Below are positions 6,816 through 14,163 of a DNA stretch of 18,396 nt, one piece after another (the first letter of the stretch is position 1; every line of letters starts with the position of its first letter). The position numbers and the translations under genes are program-made. A model generated the notes under the pieces. It saw only the letters and a list, made by a program, of their open reading frames with translations. It ran no database searches and was not told where the DNA came from. Source of the stretch: H2-BAC3 sp045863035 (lineage in GTDB: Bacteria > Bacteroidota > Ignavibacteria > Ignavibacteriales > Ignavibacteriaceae); contig BTUV01000060.1 of NCBI GenBank assembly GCA_045863035.1, forward strand, positions 1 through 18,396, in the 5' to 3' direction.

Positions 6816-8945
6816 CTATTTTAATAAAAGCATCTGAATAGTTTGTTTGAAGTTACCGCTGACCAAGGTGCAGAAATAGACTCCGCTGGGCAGGGCTGTT
6901 GCGTTAAAGGAAACGGTGTGTGAGCCGGCTGATTGTGGTTCGTTTACCAGCACTGCGGCTTCCTGTCCCATGCTATTATATACGGTCATTCGTATATATT
7001 CGCTTTCCGGTAACATATAAGTAATGACCGTGGCGGGGTTGAACGGATTGGGGTAGTTTTGTGACAAACGGAATTCAGAAATCCGGTTGGATTCTTCATC
7101 GCTGCCGGTTGCTGCTGTTATGGAAAATGGAGCGGCAGAAACAGTGCTCAGAGATGAGTTGAGTTTGTCCACAATCATAATTTTGCAGTTATCAGACGGA
7201 ACAGAGGGAACCTGAAATCTGATAGTTCCGAATACCGCGGGATAATCATTATTCACCGGAGCCCAGGTTGCTCCGCCGTTAGTGGTGATGCCTACGGCTA
7301 CATCTGAAAATCCGGCGCTCTCCCAGGTGATTTCCTGAATGCTCCCGGCGGTATATACTTCTCCCCCTGCCGGAGAAACAAGCCGCAGGAAGACCGGATT
7401 TGCCGTGAGTAAAATATCAGCGTAATTAATGTTGTATTCGCCTGAGGCAATAAAAATTCTAAGAGTATGATTTCCCTGTGTAAGCGTAATGTCCGGTTTG
7501 GTAACATTCGTCCATGTCTGCCATCCGCCGGTGAGGGGAACGGTGAGAAGTCCGCTTACATCGGCTTCATCAATATATATACGCATCCCCCCGGTGCCGG
7601 ATGCAGCGGAAGCGGCGCGAAGGGTAAATGTGTAATTTGCTGTTTCCGCAGCGTAGATGCTGTATTCAAGCCATTCGCCGGCTGAGACCCAGCCGATGTT
7701 ATATCCTCCTCCCGCGTCAGTGCAGTTTTGTATATCCACCGCGTCAAGAGCGCGGTAAACACCTCCGTTATTACCCGCGGTTACGTCATAATAAGCAACG
7801 CCGTTGCCGCCGAGGTCAAAGTTTTCTGCTTCGACGCGTCCGGGCACTCTTTGGCGGTATCCTCTGAATGATGCCTGCACACACTGATCACCTACTTTAA
7901 GCGTTACGGGGTCTGTTTCACTGCTTCCGCCTGAAATTGAAGTAGCAACGGCTTTTACACGGTAACATCCGGGCTGCACATTTCGCCAGGGGAGTATATA
8001 CGGCGTGACTGATGTTTCGCCGATTTTTACTGCATCCTGAAAGAACTCTACCTTGCGGATTGCGGTTGCTGAAGTTACATCCGCGGTAAGGTTTATGGTC
8101 TCACCCGGAGTAAATACGGAGCCGTCCGAGGGGCTAAGCATATTGATTGAGGGGAGACCGAGGGTATCTTTATATACACGAACGTAATCAACCTCCATCG
8201 TCTGCGGAAAAACGGTTGACGCATTCGGATTGCCCGGCCAGTTGCCCCCTACCGCAATATTCATAATGATGAAATGATTTTCCTTAAACTCACTCAGGTA
8301 AGCAGGTGTTATGGAAATGGTGCAGAACTTTATGTTGTCTATATACCATTCGATTTTCTGTGAGTCCCAGGTAACGGTATATAAATGAAACGCGTCGGAG
8401 AGATTTCCTGTTGGCAGAGTATAGCTGAGACCGTAGCTCTGATGGCCGTTATTATCCCAGTGAGCAGTGCCGTGGAGGGTGTTATCGCGCCCCGGACCGC
8501 CGCCAATCATTTCCATGATGTCAATTTCACCGCAGGCAGGCCAGCCGACCTGAGTGATGCTTTCCCCCAGCATCCAGAATGCAGGCCAGATTCCCTGACC
8601 ATAAGGGAGCTTTATATATGCTTCGATCTTGCCATACTTAAAAAATTTCTTTCCCTGAGTTTTCAGACGGGCGGAGGTATAGCTTCTACCACCGAAGTTT
8701 TCCTGCATTGCCTTAATAGTCAGCTTGCCATCAGAGACAAATGAGTTAACCTCACGGTCGGTGTAGTATTGCAGCTCATTGTTGCCCCATCCGCCGCCGC
8801 CGGTCTCGCGGGTCCAGTTTGAAGGGTCAAGTGTAGTGCCCTCGAACTCATCCGACCAGACGAGTTTCCATCCCTGCCCAAAAGTATAATGTGGCATTAT
8901 TAAAATAATAATGGTGAAAAATATCACTGTGCGAATTTTCGTCAT
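6816..8945 (-). CDS. Secreted GH16 beta-glucanase with CBM6 and T9SS sorting domain
   Basis: This 709-residue secreted glycosidase is predicted to hydrolyse beta-1,3 or mixed-linkage glucans (laminarin-type polysaccharides). The signal peptide is about residues 1-24 (hydrophobic TVIFFTIIILIMPHY, cleavage near FGQG). The GH16 catalytic domain spans about 25-260, with WSDEFEG and the catalytic GEIDIME (E140 nucleophile, D142, E145 acid/base). An Ig-like domain follows (about 266-351), then a CBM6 carbohydrate-binding module (about 367-515, from RVEAENFD to NYADILLT), a second beta-sandwich linker (about 520-610), and a T9SS C-terminal sorting domain starting at LSQNYPNPFNP (627-637) and ending LLLK. 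The protein should cross the outer membrane by T9SS. Exact glucan preference cannot be read from the sequence. It is divergent from the DUF2062 gene. Confidence 0.95.
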   Translation of the reverse strand: MTKIRTVIFFTIIILIMPHYTFGQGWKLVWSDEFEGTTLDPSNWTRETGGGGWGNNELQYYTDREVNSFVSDGKLTIKAMQENFGGRSYTSARLKTQGKKFFKYGKIEAYIKLPYGQGIWPAFWMLGESITQVGWPACGEIDIMEMIGGGPGRDNTLHGTAHWDNNGHQSYGLSYTLPTGNLSDAFHLYTVTWDSQKIEWYIDNIKFCTISITPAYLSEFKENHFIIMNIAVGGNWPGNPNASTVFPQTMEVDYVRVYKDTLGLPSINMLSPSDGSVFTPGETINLTADVTSATAIRKVEFFQDAVKIGETSVTPYILPWRNVQPGCYRVKAVATSISGGSSETDPVTLKVGDQCVQASFRGYRQRVPGRVEAENFDLGGNGVAYYDVTAGNNGGVYRALDAVDIQNCTDAGGGYNIGWVSAGEWLEYSIYAAETANYTFTLRAASAASGTGGMRIYIDEADVSGLLTVPLTGGWQTWTNVTKPDITLTQGNHTLRIFIASGEYNINYADILLTANPVFLRLVSPAGGEVYTAGSIQEITWESAGFSDVAVGITTNGGATWAPVNNDYPAVFGTIRFQVPSVPSDNCKIMIVDKLNSSLSTVSAAPFSITAATGSDEESNRISEFRLSQNYPNPFNPATVITYMLPESEYIRMTVYNSMGQEAAVLVNEPQSAGSHTVSFNATALPSGVYFCTLVSGNFKQTIQMLLLK

Positions 8946-8980
8946 AAACTAACTCTGTTAATAAATATCTCCTTATTATT

Positions 8981-9011
8981 GCACATTTTGTGCCAGAAAT
9001 TTACATTTTGT
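8981..9011. promoter_or_regulatory. Possible operator sites between GH16 and DUF2062 genes
   Basis: ACATTTTGT occurs at 8983-8991 and again at 9003-9011, exactly 20 bp apart, about two helical turns. The first copy sits in a perfect inverted repeat GCACA-TTT-TGTGC (8981-8993). The pair lies 38-66 bp upstream of the GH16 ATG on the minus strand. Spacing and symmetry suggest a regulator site; no regulator is identified. Confidence 0.35.
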
Positions 9012-9065
9012 ATGAGAAATTCTCAGGTCGAAATAACCTGCATGGGGTAAAAATTGAATGAGAGA

Positions 9066-9566
9066 ATGAAAAAGGTTATTGAGTTTTTTAAAAATATCTA
9101 CCATAAACTTGACCGCTATCCGAAGATAAAATCACAGTTGCGGTATCTCATCCACTTCCCCGGCGGGGCAGGTGAACTGGCGTGGAGTTCGGCTGTGGGT
9201 GCGTTTATCGGGGTGGCAGTTCCGGAGGGGTTGCAGACAGTTACCTCAATCGGGGCAGCATATCTCTTCCGGATGAATTTTCTGGTGATTACATTTTTTA
9301 CCCTGATCACAAATCCGTTTACCATTGTGCCCCTTTATTATACATCATTTAGAATTGGTGAATGGATAATGGGGATGTCCATAACAGCTATTCAGATCGA
9401 AAATCTTTTTAACAATCCGGGTATCACTACCGCGCTTGAACTTGGCACCAGCGGAGCGATAATTTTTCTGACGGGATCATTGGTGCACGGATTATTCTGG
9501 GGAGGGGTGTGGTATATATTGATGTTTGCATTTTACCCAAAACTGAAAAAGGTAATTAAAAATTAA
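9066..9566 (+). CDS. DUF2062 small membrane protein
   Basis: This 166-residue protein has a basic N-terminus and several hydrophobic segments (about 40-52, 59-92, 121-155). The conserved DUF2062 pattern is visible: an amphipathic start, GAFIGVAVPEGLQT (45-58), RMNFLVITFFTLITNPFT (69-86, with the Asn-Pro pair), then PLYYTSFRIGEW. The family's biochemical role is unknown; members are often near glycosyltransferases, but none is adjacent here. The ATG at 9066 is chosen. An in-frame TTG at 9054 would add four residues and has GGGG about 6 bp upstream, so it remains possible. The TAA stop lies inside a tandem heptamer array. Confidence 0.85.
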   Translation: MKKVIEFFKNIYHKLDRYPKIKSQLRYLIHFPGGAGELAWSSAVGAFIGVAVPEGLQTVTSIGAAYLFRMNFLVITFFTLITNPFTIVPLYYTSFRIGEWIMGMSITAIQIENLFNNPGITTALELGTSGAIIFLTGSLVHGLFWGGVWYILMFAFYPKLKKVIKN

Positions 9567-9581
9567 GAATTAAGAATTAAG
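9561..9581. repeat. Heptamer array AATTAAG x3
   Basis: Three tandem AATTAAG units, overlapping the stop codon of the DUF2062 gene (TAA at 9564-9566). The sequence differs from AAGTATG but the 7-bp period is the same. Confidence 0.8.
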
Positions 9582-9610
9582 AATAAGAAATGAAGATTAT
9601 AGCTGGGCGT

Positions 9611-9900
9611 GGTAGTGTAAAGGAGATTGTGTAAATGAGTATCACCCCCGACGGGTTTTGGTTTTTTTTATAGACCCAATGTCGCCCGGTGTCCGAGCGG
9701 AGCCGAGGACACCAGTTATGTGATTATCGATTGAAGCGTTTAACCGGACAGTGTTTTTTATATATCACCCCTGACGGATTTTTTATGGCGATAGGTAGTG
9801 TAAAGGAGATTGTGTAAATGAGTATCACCCCCGACGGGTTTTGGTTTTTTTTATAGACCCAATGTCGCCCGGTGTCCGAGCGGAGCCGAGGACACCAGTT
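9611..9900. repeat. 183-bp-period direct repeat running into the assembly gap
   Basis: Positions 9611-9717 and 9794-9900 are identical over 107 bp, an offset of 183 bp. The second copy stops only because the N-gap begins. Each copy holds an eight-T run, an inverted repeat GGTGTCC/GGACACC around a 12-nt G+C-rich loop (9688-9713 and 9871-9896), and CACCCCCGACGGGTTTT. A variant of that last word also occurs in the spacer (9766-9782). No coding frame is credible here. A tandem array collapsed at the gap would explain both the repeat and the break. Confidence 0.9.
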
Positions 9901-10000
9901 NNNNNNNNNNNNNNNNNNNNNNNNNNNNNNNNNNNNNNNNNNNNNNNNNNNNNNNNNNNNNNNNNNNNNNNNNNNNNNNNNNNNNNNNNNNNNNNNNNNN
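9901..10000. other. Assembly gap (100 N)
   Basis: Exactly 100 undetermined bases, the usual placeholder for a gap of unknown size. Open frames read through it are artefacts. Confidence 1.
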
Positions 10001-10016
10001 AACTACTCATTACTAA

Positions 10017-11744
10017 TTAAAGAAGCCCGCGTTTTTCCAGGCGCATGCGTATTGCGGTTGGGGTGCGGCCGAGGATGCGCGCGATCTTTTCTATTTCCTG
10101 ATCATCTTCAAAGAGTTCTATCATGCGATACTCCTCCTCCTCATCCCACGGCTGACCCCGATGGGGGAGCGTTGTTTCCTTGCCTTGCTGCTGAGGTGGT
10201 TTCCGGGCGGGCTGTTGCTTTCGTTCAGACGGTTCAGGCGGGAGCGGTTTTGCATCCACGCTTTGGTAGTCAGGATGTATCTCTCGCGGAATGATTACTT
10301 CGTTCATGGCGCGGGTGATGCCTACATACAGGATGTTTATTTCTTCGTTGATTGCACCCAAATCCGGCGGAACTTTTTCTGATTCAGCTTCTTCAAGCTG
10401 GTTTTTTATTTTCTTTTCGTTAATAAAATCACGTACCAGCGTAACCTTTGGGTACTCAAGCCCTTTGCTTTTGTGCACCGTTGTATATATCATATCTGCC
10501 TTGTGGCGGTTTTCATCCGGCAGACATTTCCCCCGGAGTGATTTGAGGTAACCGGGCAGGTCATCCTGATATTTTTTTACAACTTCCACTAATGAAGTAA
10601 GCAGATAGTCACCGGTAAGCTGAGCATATTCCTCAAGTTCATCAATATCCTTCATTCCTTTGATGAGCTCATCCTTAATTCGTGACTTGTCCTCATTGTA
10701 AAGATTATATACATCATAGATTGAACCCCCCTCTTCATTGCGGAGGTAGCTGTGCATGCCTCCTTCAAAATAGATATTCTTTACCAGGCGTTTTTCGATG
10801 ACATTTTCTATTGCCGAAATAAGCAGCATCAGATTAGTACGTGCTATTGTGGCGGGAACTCCTGTGCCTTTTCCTTTACCGCGTCCCTGTATGACCACGG
10901 GGGAGTGGCGGTCAATCATTTTTTTATACTTCAGTGCGCTGATGGCAATATCGGCAATCTTCTGGGGAAATCGAAAACTCTGCGTCAGATGAAGAGTGGG
11001 GAATTCAGCAAGTTCCATCGAATTAACCGCATGGCGCCAGCTATATATCTGCTGATGAGAGTCTCCCACAATTACCTTGGTTCCGCGCTGCCTGAGGAAT
11101 ACATCAAGCATCGCCGCGGAAGCATCCTGTCCCTCATCAAAGAGTATATACTCATAGGGGAGAGCGGGAGACTCAAGCTGAAACTTTTTCAGATAAAAAT
11201 CGTGTGTAATGTCAATTTCTCCGGCATCCATTTTAGCAAGCCAGGCGCGTGCATAGCCAACAATTTTTTCGTAATGCTGCTCAACAAAGGCATACTGCTC
11301 ATCATGTCCGATGTGTGTCAGATAATCTATATCACGAACCTTGCGGGCGGAACTGTTGCAAAAAACCGCAGAGAGTGAGAGGGAGTGATACGCAACGGCA
11401 AGCATATCCTTAAATGATTTACCCGCGCGGATATTCAGCATGTTGACCAAATCAGAAGGGCGCGGGCTTTCACCTATTTTATAGCCGAATTTAGGGACTA
11501 TATATGAGTAAGCCAGTGCGTGGGCGGTTAAGACGCGGACGTTTTGCATCCCCAGTTTTTCAAACCGCAGGGTTGCCTCAGTTTTTACTGACTTATTAAA
11601 TGCAAGATAGAGAATTCTCTTTCCCGCGGGTCGATGCTTTGCGTAATGCGTTATTGTTGTGGTCTTGCCTGAGCCCGCTACTGCATTTATTTTTATATCC
11701 CCCTCAGTTTCAATTATTTGCTTTTGTTCGTCAGTAAGTTTCAT
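10017..11744 (-). CDS. UvrD/FBH1-like superfamily 1 DNA helicase with C-terminal HTH-like tail
   Basis: This 575-residue ATP-dependent helicase has Walker A AVAGSGKTTT (21-30), motif Ia AHALAY (74-79), motif II FDEGQD (202-207), motif III VGDSHQQIYSWRHAV (226-240), motif IV QSFRFPQ (255-261), motif V TTVHKSKGLEYPKV (421-434) and motif VI ILYVGITRAMNEV (471-483). The start, with LAFNKSVKTEA and RVLTAHALAY, resembles FBH1-type anti-recombination helicases more than UvrD or Rep, and it is shorter than UvrD (about 720). After a Pro/Gln-rich linker (about 500-530), residues 532-575 (PWDEEEEYRMIELFEDDQEI to MRLEKRGLL) form a Myb/SANT-like helical domain. A role in removing RecA filaments or repairing forks is inferred. 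No Shine-Dalgarno is seen. The stop is 17 bp from the gap. Confidence 0.92.
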   Translation of the reverse strand: MKLTDEQKQIIETEGDIKINAVAGSGKTTTITHYAKHRPAGKRILYLAFNKSVKTEATLRFEKLGMQNVRVLTAHALAYSYIVPKFGYKIGESPRPSDLVNMLNIRAGKSFKDMLAVAYHSLSLSAVFCNSSARKVRDIDYLTHIGHDEQYAFVEQHYEKIVGYARAWLAKMDAGEIDITHDFYLKKFQLESPALPYEYILFDEGQDASAAMLDVFLRQRGTKVIVGDSHQQIYSWRHAVNSMELAEFPTLHLTQSFRFPQKIADIAISALKYKKMIDRHSPVVIQGRGKGKGTGVPATIARTNLMLLISAIENVIEKRLVKNIYFEGGMHSYLRNEEGGSIYDVYNLYNEDKSRIKDELIKGMKDIDELEEYAQLTGDYLLTSLVEVVKKYQDDLPGYLKSLRGKCLPDENRHKADMIYTTVHKSKGLEYPKVTLVRDFINEKKIKNQLEEAESEKVPPDLGAINEEINILYVGITRAMNEVIIPREIHPDYQSVDAKPLPPEPSERKQQPARKPPQQQGKETTLPHRGQPWDEEEEYRMIELFEDDQEIEKIARILGRTPTAIRMRLEKRGLL

Positions 11745-11765
11745 AATTCACAATATTCTGAGATT

Positions 11766-11800
11766 CAATTTACAATGTACAATTTACAATGTACAATTTT
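11766..11800. repeat. Heptamer array CAATTTA/CAATGTA x5
   Basis: Five tandem 7-bp units alternating CAATTTA and CAATGTA, with the last unit CAATTTT. It lies 21 bp upstream of the helicase start codon, so it may overlap that gene's promoter. Confidence 0.85.
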
Positions 11801-11890
11801 CTATGAAGGGCGCTTCTGATGACGCCGTGATTGGCCCGCCGGTGTTATTCGGATGCCGAGGCAGTGCGGATTAGTAGGGATAAGGGTTTT

Positions 11891-11922
11891 AACGCAAAGG
11901 GGAGCAAAGTTCCGCAAAGTTT
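11891..11922. repeat. Dispersed CGCAAAG-type repeat, copy 3
   Basis: AACGCAAAG, then AAAGGGGAGCAAAGTT (11896-11911) and CCGCAAAG. The 16-bp core is identical to 6777-6792. Its reverse complement matches 14440-14467 at 21 of 28 positions. Confidence 0.6.
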
Positions 11923-12018
11923 TGAGCTCCAATGCCCCCAAAATGATAATTAGGTAATAGGTTCGATAGTTTGCTTTTTCATGGGCCGGCAAATTATGAT
12001 AGTAGAGTAAGATTTTTC

Positions 12019-12047
12019 TTGCATAATTATATGTCACTACATATATT
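12019..12047 (+). promoter_or_regulatory. MarR-gene promoter with overlapping palindromic operator
   Basis: TTGCAT (12019-12024) and TATATT (12042-12047) are spaced by 17 bp and fit a sigma-70 promoter. The perfect inverted repeat TATATGT-CACT-ACATATA (12028-12045) covers the spacer and most of the -10 box. MarR proteins commonly repress their own genes at such sites. The expected leader is about 17 nt with no Shine-Dalgarno. Confidence 0.65.
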
Positions 12048-12069
12048 GTATTAGTAAATAATAAGAATT

Positions 12070-12519
12070 ATGGAACTGGAAAAAGAAATACAGCAGACCT
12101 CCTTCAGCAGCATCTATCACAAGATGGCGCTGAATATCCTTTTTACTGCTCATTGGATGGAGTACCATAATGCTTGTTTCCTGAAGTCGTGGGGTATTAC
12201 TCCGCAGCAGTTTAATATCCTCAGGATATTAAGAGGGCAGCATCCAAAACCCGCTTCGGTGAACCTGTTGATTGAGCGGATGCTTGATAAAATGTCTAAC
12301 GCCAGCCGTCTGGTGGAAAAACTGCGGGTGAAGGGGCTGGTTAGCCGGCAGGAATGTCTGGATGACCGCCGGCAAGTGGATGTGCTTATTACCGGTGAAG
12401 GGCTCGCTCTCCTGAAGGAAATTGATGCCACAATGGACGAACAGCAGAAGTTTTCAGATATGCTTACTGAGTCAGAGGCAGTTGAGTTAAACCGTCTGCT
12501 CGAAAAACTGAGAGGATAA
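12070..12519 (+). CDS. MarR-family transcriptional regulator
   Basis: This 149-residue winged-helix DNA-binding protein should act as a homodimer. The N- and C-terminal helices (about 10-38 and 112-148) form the dimer interface. The helix-turn-helix lies at about 43-90, with ITPQQFNILRIL (43-54) and recognition helix DKMSNASRLVEKLRVKGL (73-90). The wing DDRRQVDVLIT (98-108) carries the usual Asp-Arg-Arg. Its probable operator overlaps its own promoter, so autorepression is likely. The ligand and other targets are unknown. No transporter or enzyme gene follows it on the same strand; next downstream is a candidate RNA. Confidence 0.9.
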   Translation: MELEKEIQQTSFSSIYHKMALNILFTAHWMEYHNACFLKSWGITPQQFNILRILRGQHPKPASVNLLIERMLDKMSNASRLVEKLRVKGLVSRQECLDDRRQVDVLITGEGLALLKEIDATMDEQQKFSDMLTESEAVELNRLLEKLRG

Positions 12520-12586
12520 GGTTTTTCAGACGGAAAACCGGATTTCCAAAAAAATAAAAAAATTTGAAAAAAATATCCGGTTCCGT

Positions 12587-12765
12587 GAACTTTTTTTCCG
12601 GAAGCCGGGTTGTTCTAAGTGTCCGGAAAATCTGTCAGGAACGGAAACGAAATGATGTAGAGAAGCAGGAACCTTGAAGAGGGGGTTCCCGCAAGATGAA
12701 AAGAAACGAAGTTCCTGACCGGTTGATGATGTGTTAGGAGGCGGTGTAACTACCGCCTCTTATTT
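12587..12765 (+). ncRNA. Candidate structured RNA with nested stems and own terminator
   Basis: GTCAGGAAC (12634-12642) is perfectly complementary to GTTCCTGAC (12711-12719). Inside it GGAACC (12668-12673) pairs with GGTTCC (12684-12689), extended by GC/GC across a mismatch. A terminator-like hairpin follows (12736-12761). Upstream, GAACTT (12587-12592) and TCTAA (12614-12618) resemble an ECF-sigma promoter, although the 21-bp spacing is long. An A-tract (12545-12574) lies before it. Transcription from about 12623 would give an RNA of about 140 nt. A 13-codon frame (12696-12737) with a GGGGG tract 10 bp upstream lies inside, so a leader or attenuator is possible. I cannot match it to a named RNA family. 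Confidence 0.4.
12736..12761 (+). terminator. Hairpin ending the candidate RNA
   Basis: GAGGCGGT (12738-12745) and ACCGCCTC (12752-12759) pair perfectly around GTAACT. A G-T and an A-T pair extend the stem to 10 bp. It is followed by the moderately T-rich TTATTTAA. Confidence 0.65.
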
Positions 12766-12797
12766 AAGGATTAGTAAATTTCATTGATTAGTGACAC

Positions 12798-12842
12798 AAT
12801 ACAAAAAGCCCCGTCGGGTAACCGGCGGGGCTTTTGTTTTTA
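12798..12842. terminator. Bidirectional terminator, twin copy 1
   Basis: AAAAGCCCCG (12804-12813) pairs with CGGGGCTTTT (12826-12835), with further inner pairs and a GTAA loop. T-runs lie on both sides. It can end transcription from the left (plus strand) and from the AAA gene (minus strand). Both halves are nearly identical to 14725-14771. Confidence 0.85.
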
Positions 12843-12956
12843 TAGAATAAATCAGATTTTGTCAAAGACTCCAAGAAGTAAGCAGTTATTGATATCAGAT
12901 TGCCTAGCTGTGGTTCTGTCTCGAGTTTTAAAACCGTAACAATTCAGATAATTATC

Positions 12957-14087
12957 TTAAAAATCTTTCATTTTTTTTATAATCTCTTCATTGAATTCCG
13001 GCTTAATATTCTGTATTGCATTAATCAAATGATCATTTAGAACCTTGCCGCCATCATCAACCACATTTCGAACGGCTGTTTTGATAAGATGGCGAAGTTC
13101 AGAGAATGTAAAATAATCGGTATATTCACCTATCTGCTGCCAGTTTATTTTTCCACACGGTATATTCCTTAAATAAAATTTCATAGTATCAATTCTAGCA
13201 GAAAGATCAGGAGGTGAAATAAAGATTTTTTCATCAAACCTACCTGGGCGCAATATCGCTTTATCAACGTTTTTGAGTTTATTTGTCGCAGCAATGACAA
13301 TTACGTTTTTTTCTGAAATATTATTTAACTGAACTAGAAACTCATTTACTTCACTGCTTATTGATTGCGATGCGTTATCTCGATTTGGTACCATGGCATC
13401 AAATTCATCGAAGAAAAGAATTGTAGGGGCTTTGTCAATCGCATTCTTAAATACTTTTGATATTTTTTCCTGAGTACCATGCACGTAAATACTGCTGAGA
13501 TCACTTGGAACGATCTCCATAAAACCATAATCAATAGTCTTTGCCAATTGTCTTGCAATATATGTTTTACCACAACCACTCGGACCATAAAACAAAATTC
13601 CATTTGGGGGATAAATTTTATAAGCTTGATAAAGTTTGGGATACTTTATGGGTTTAATTACCAAATCTTTTATCTTCGTTTTTAATTCGAACATTCCTTT
13701 AATATCACCCCAAGCAACATCATCTGAAACTTGAACCTCATTGAATAACTTATTCTGTTCTTCGTCAAATGTTTGCAATCCTAATTTATTTTTGTACTGG
13801 TCAAGTAGAAGTTTAGCCAGGTTATTTTTTGGATCAAGTTCGCTAAGTAAGCAAAGTGAAGCTAGAGTATCAACATCCCGTTTATACTTACGAAATAACT
13901 CTATTCTGATAAACAAAACTTCTTTCCGCAGCTCCTTAAAGGTAGGTTCGTCTTCAAAAAGAGGAGCGTGGTGAACTAAGATTTTATCCAAATATGCAAT
14001 TGCATTACTTAAAGATTTACGCTGCGTAGCATTGTACAAAACCGTCTGCCATTTAATGTTGTCCAAATCAAGAAAATTCTTCTTCAT
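12957..14087 (-). CDS. Orphan single-domain AAA ATPase (Vps4/CDC48-like)
   Basis: This 376-residue protein has an N-terminal helical region without a recognised domain (about 1-115) and one AAA module: VAWGDIKGMFELKTKI (124-139), Walker A GPSGCGKT (168-175), Walker B ILFFDEFDAM (223-232, catalytic E228), sensor 1 IAATN (265-269) and arginine-finger segment ILRPGRFDEKI (278-288). Pore loop 1 has aromatic Y201 in SSIYVHG, as expected for a ring that threads a protein. It is closest in style to classic AAA remodellers (Vps4, p97, proteasomal ATPases). No protease or partner gene adjoins, so the substrate is unknown. Two hand-counted 60-base lines gave 28% and 40% G+C, against 53% for a photolyase line, and TATATA was not seen, which suggests transfer. 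AGAGGG lies 8 bp before the ATG. Confidence 0.9.
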   Translation of the reverse strand: MKKNFLDLDNIKWQTVLYNATQRKSLSNAIAYLDKILVHHAPLFEDEPTFKELRKEVLFIRIELFRKYKRDVDTLASLCLLSELDPKNNLAKLLLDQYKNKLGLQTFDEEQNKLFNEVQVSDDVAWGDIKGMFELKTKIKDLVIKPIKYPKLYQAYKIYPPNGILFYGPSGCGKTYIARQLAKTIDYGFMEIVPSDLSSIYVHGTQEKISKVFKNAIDKAPTILFFDEFDAMVPNRDNASQSISSEVNEFLVQLNNISEKNVIVIAATNKLKNVDKAILRPGRFDEKIFISPPDLSARIDTMKFYLRNIPCGKINWQQIGEYTDYFTFSELRHLIKTAVRNVVDDGGKVLNDHLINAIQNIKPEFNEEIIKKMKDF

Positions 14088-14133
14088 AAACGAAACCCTC
14101 TAATGTTATTCGAACCTGTAATATTCCAAAATA

Positions 14134-14163
14134 TTGGATATGTCGAATTTACACAATATCCAA
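14134..14163 (-). promoter_or_regulatory. Inverted repeat in the probable AAA gene promoter
   Basis: TTGGATAT (14134-14141) and ATATCCAA (14156-14163) are perfect 8-bp arms with a 14-nt spacer, 47-76 bp upstream of the AAA start. On the minus strand TTGTGT and TATTTT with a 17-bp spacer overlap the repeat and could be a promoter. Confidence 0.35.

Larger units (their letters stand above)
11745..12069. other. Intergenic region between helicase and MarR genes
   Basis: About 325 bp between divergent genes. It contains a five-unit heptamer array (11766-11800), a CGCAAAG-type repeat (11891-11922) and the MarR promoter/operator (12019-12047). The part at 11801-11890 is G+C-richer and holds nothing I recognise. 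Confidence 0.6.

Noticed and set aside
9561..9900. Possible CRISPR array
   Set aside because: The repeat period is 183 bp with 107-bp identical units, and there are no unique short spacers or cas genes.
9825..10294. Open frames spanning the N-gap on both strands
   Set aside because: They exist only because N is read as open. The parts outside the gap are repeat DNA or antisense to the helicase gene.
10752..11378. 208-codon plus-strand frame opposite the helicase gene
   Set aside because: Shadow of the helicase reading frame. The translation has no domain and the helicase motifs on the other strand are complete.
12634..12761. tRNA, tmRNA, SRP or RNase P RNA as identity of the structured region
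   Set aside because: No TTCGA loop, anticodon arm, tmRNA tag, SRP GGAAGG/GCAGC core or RNase P conserved blocks could be found.
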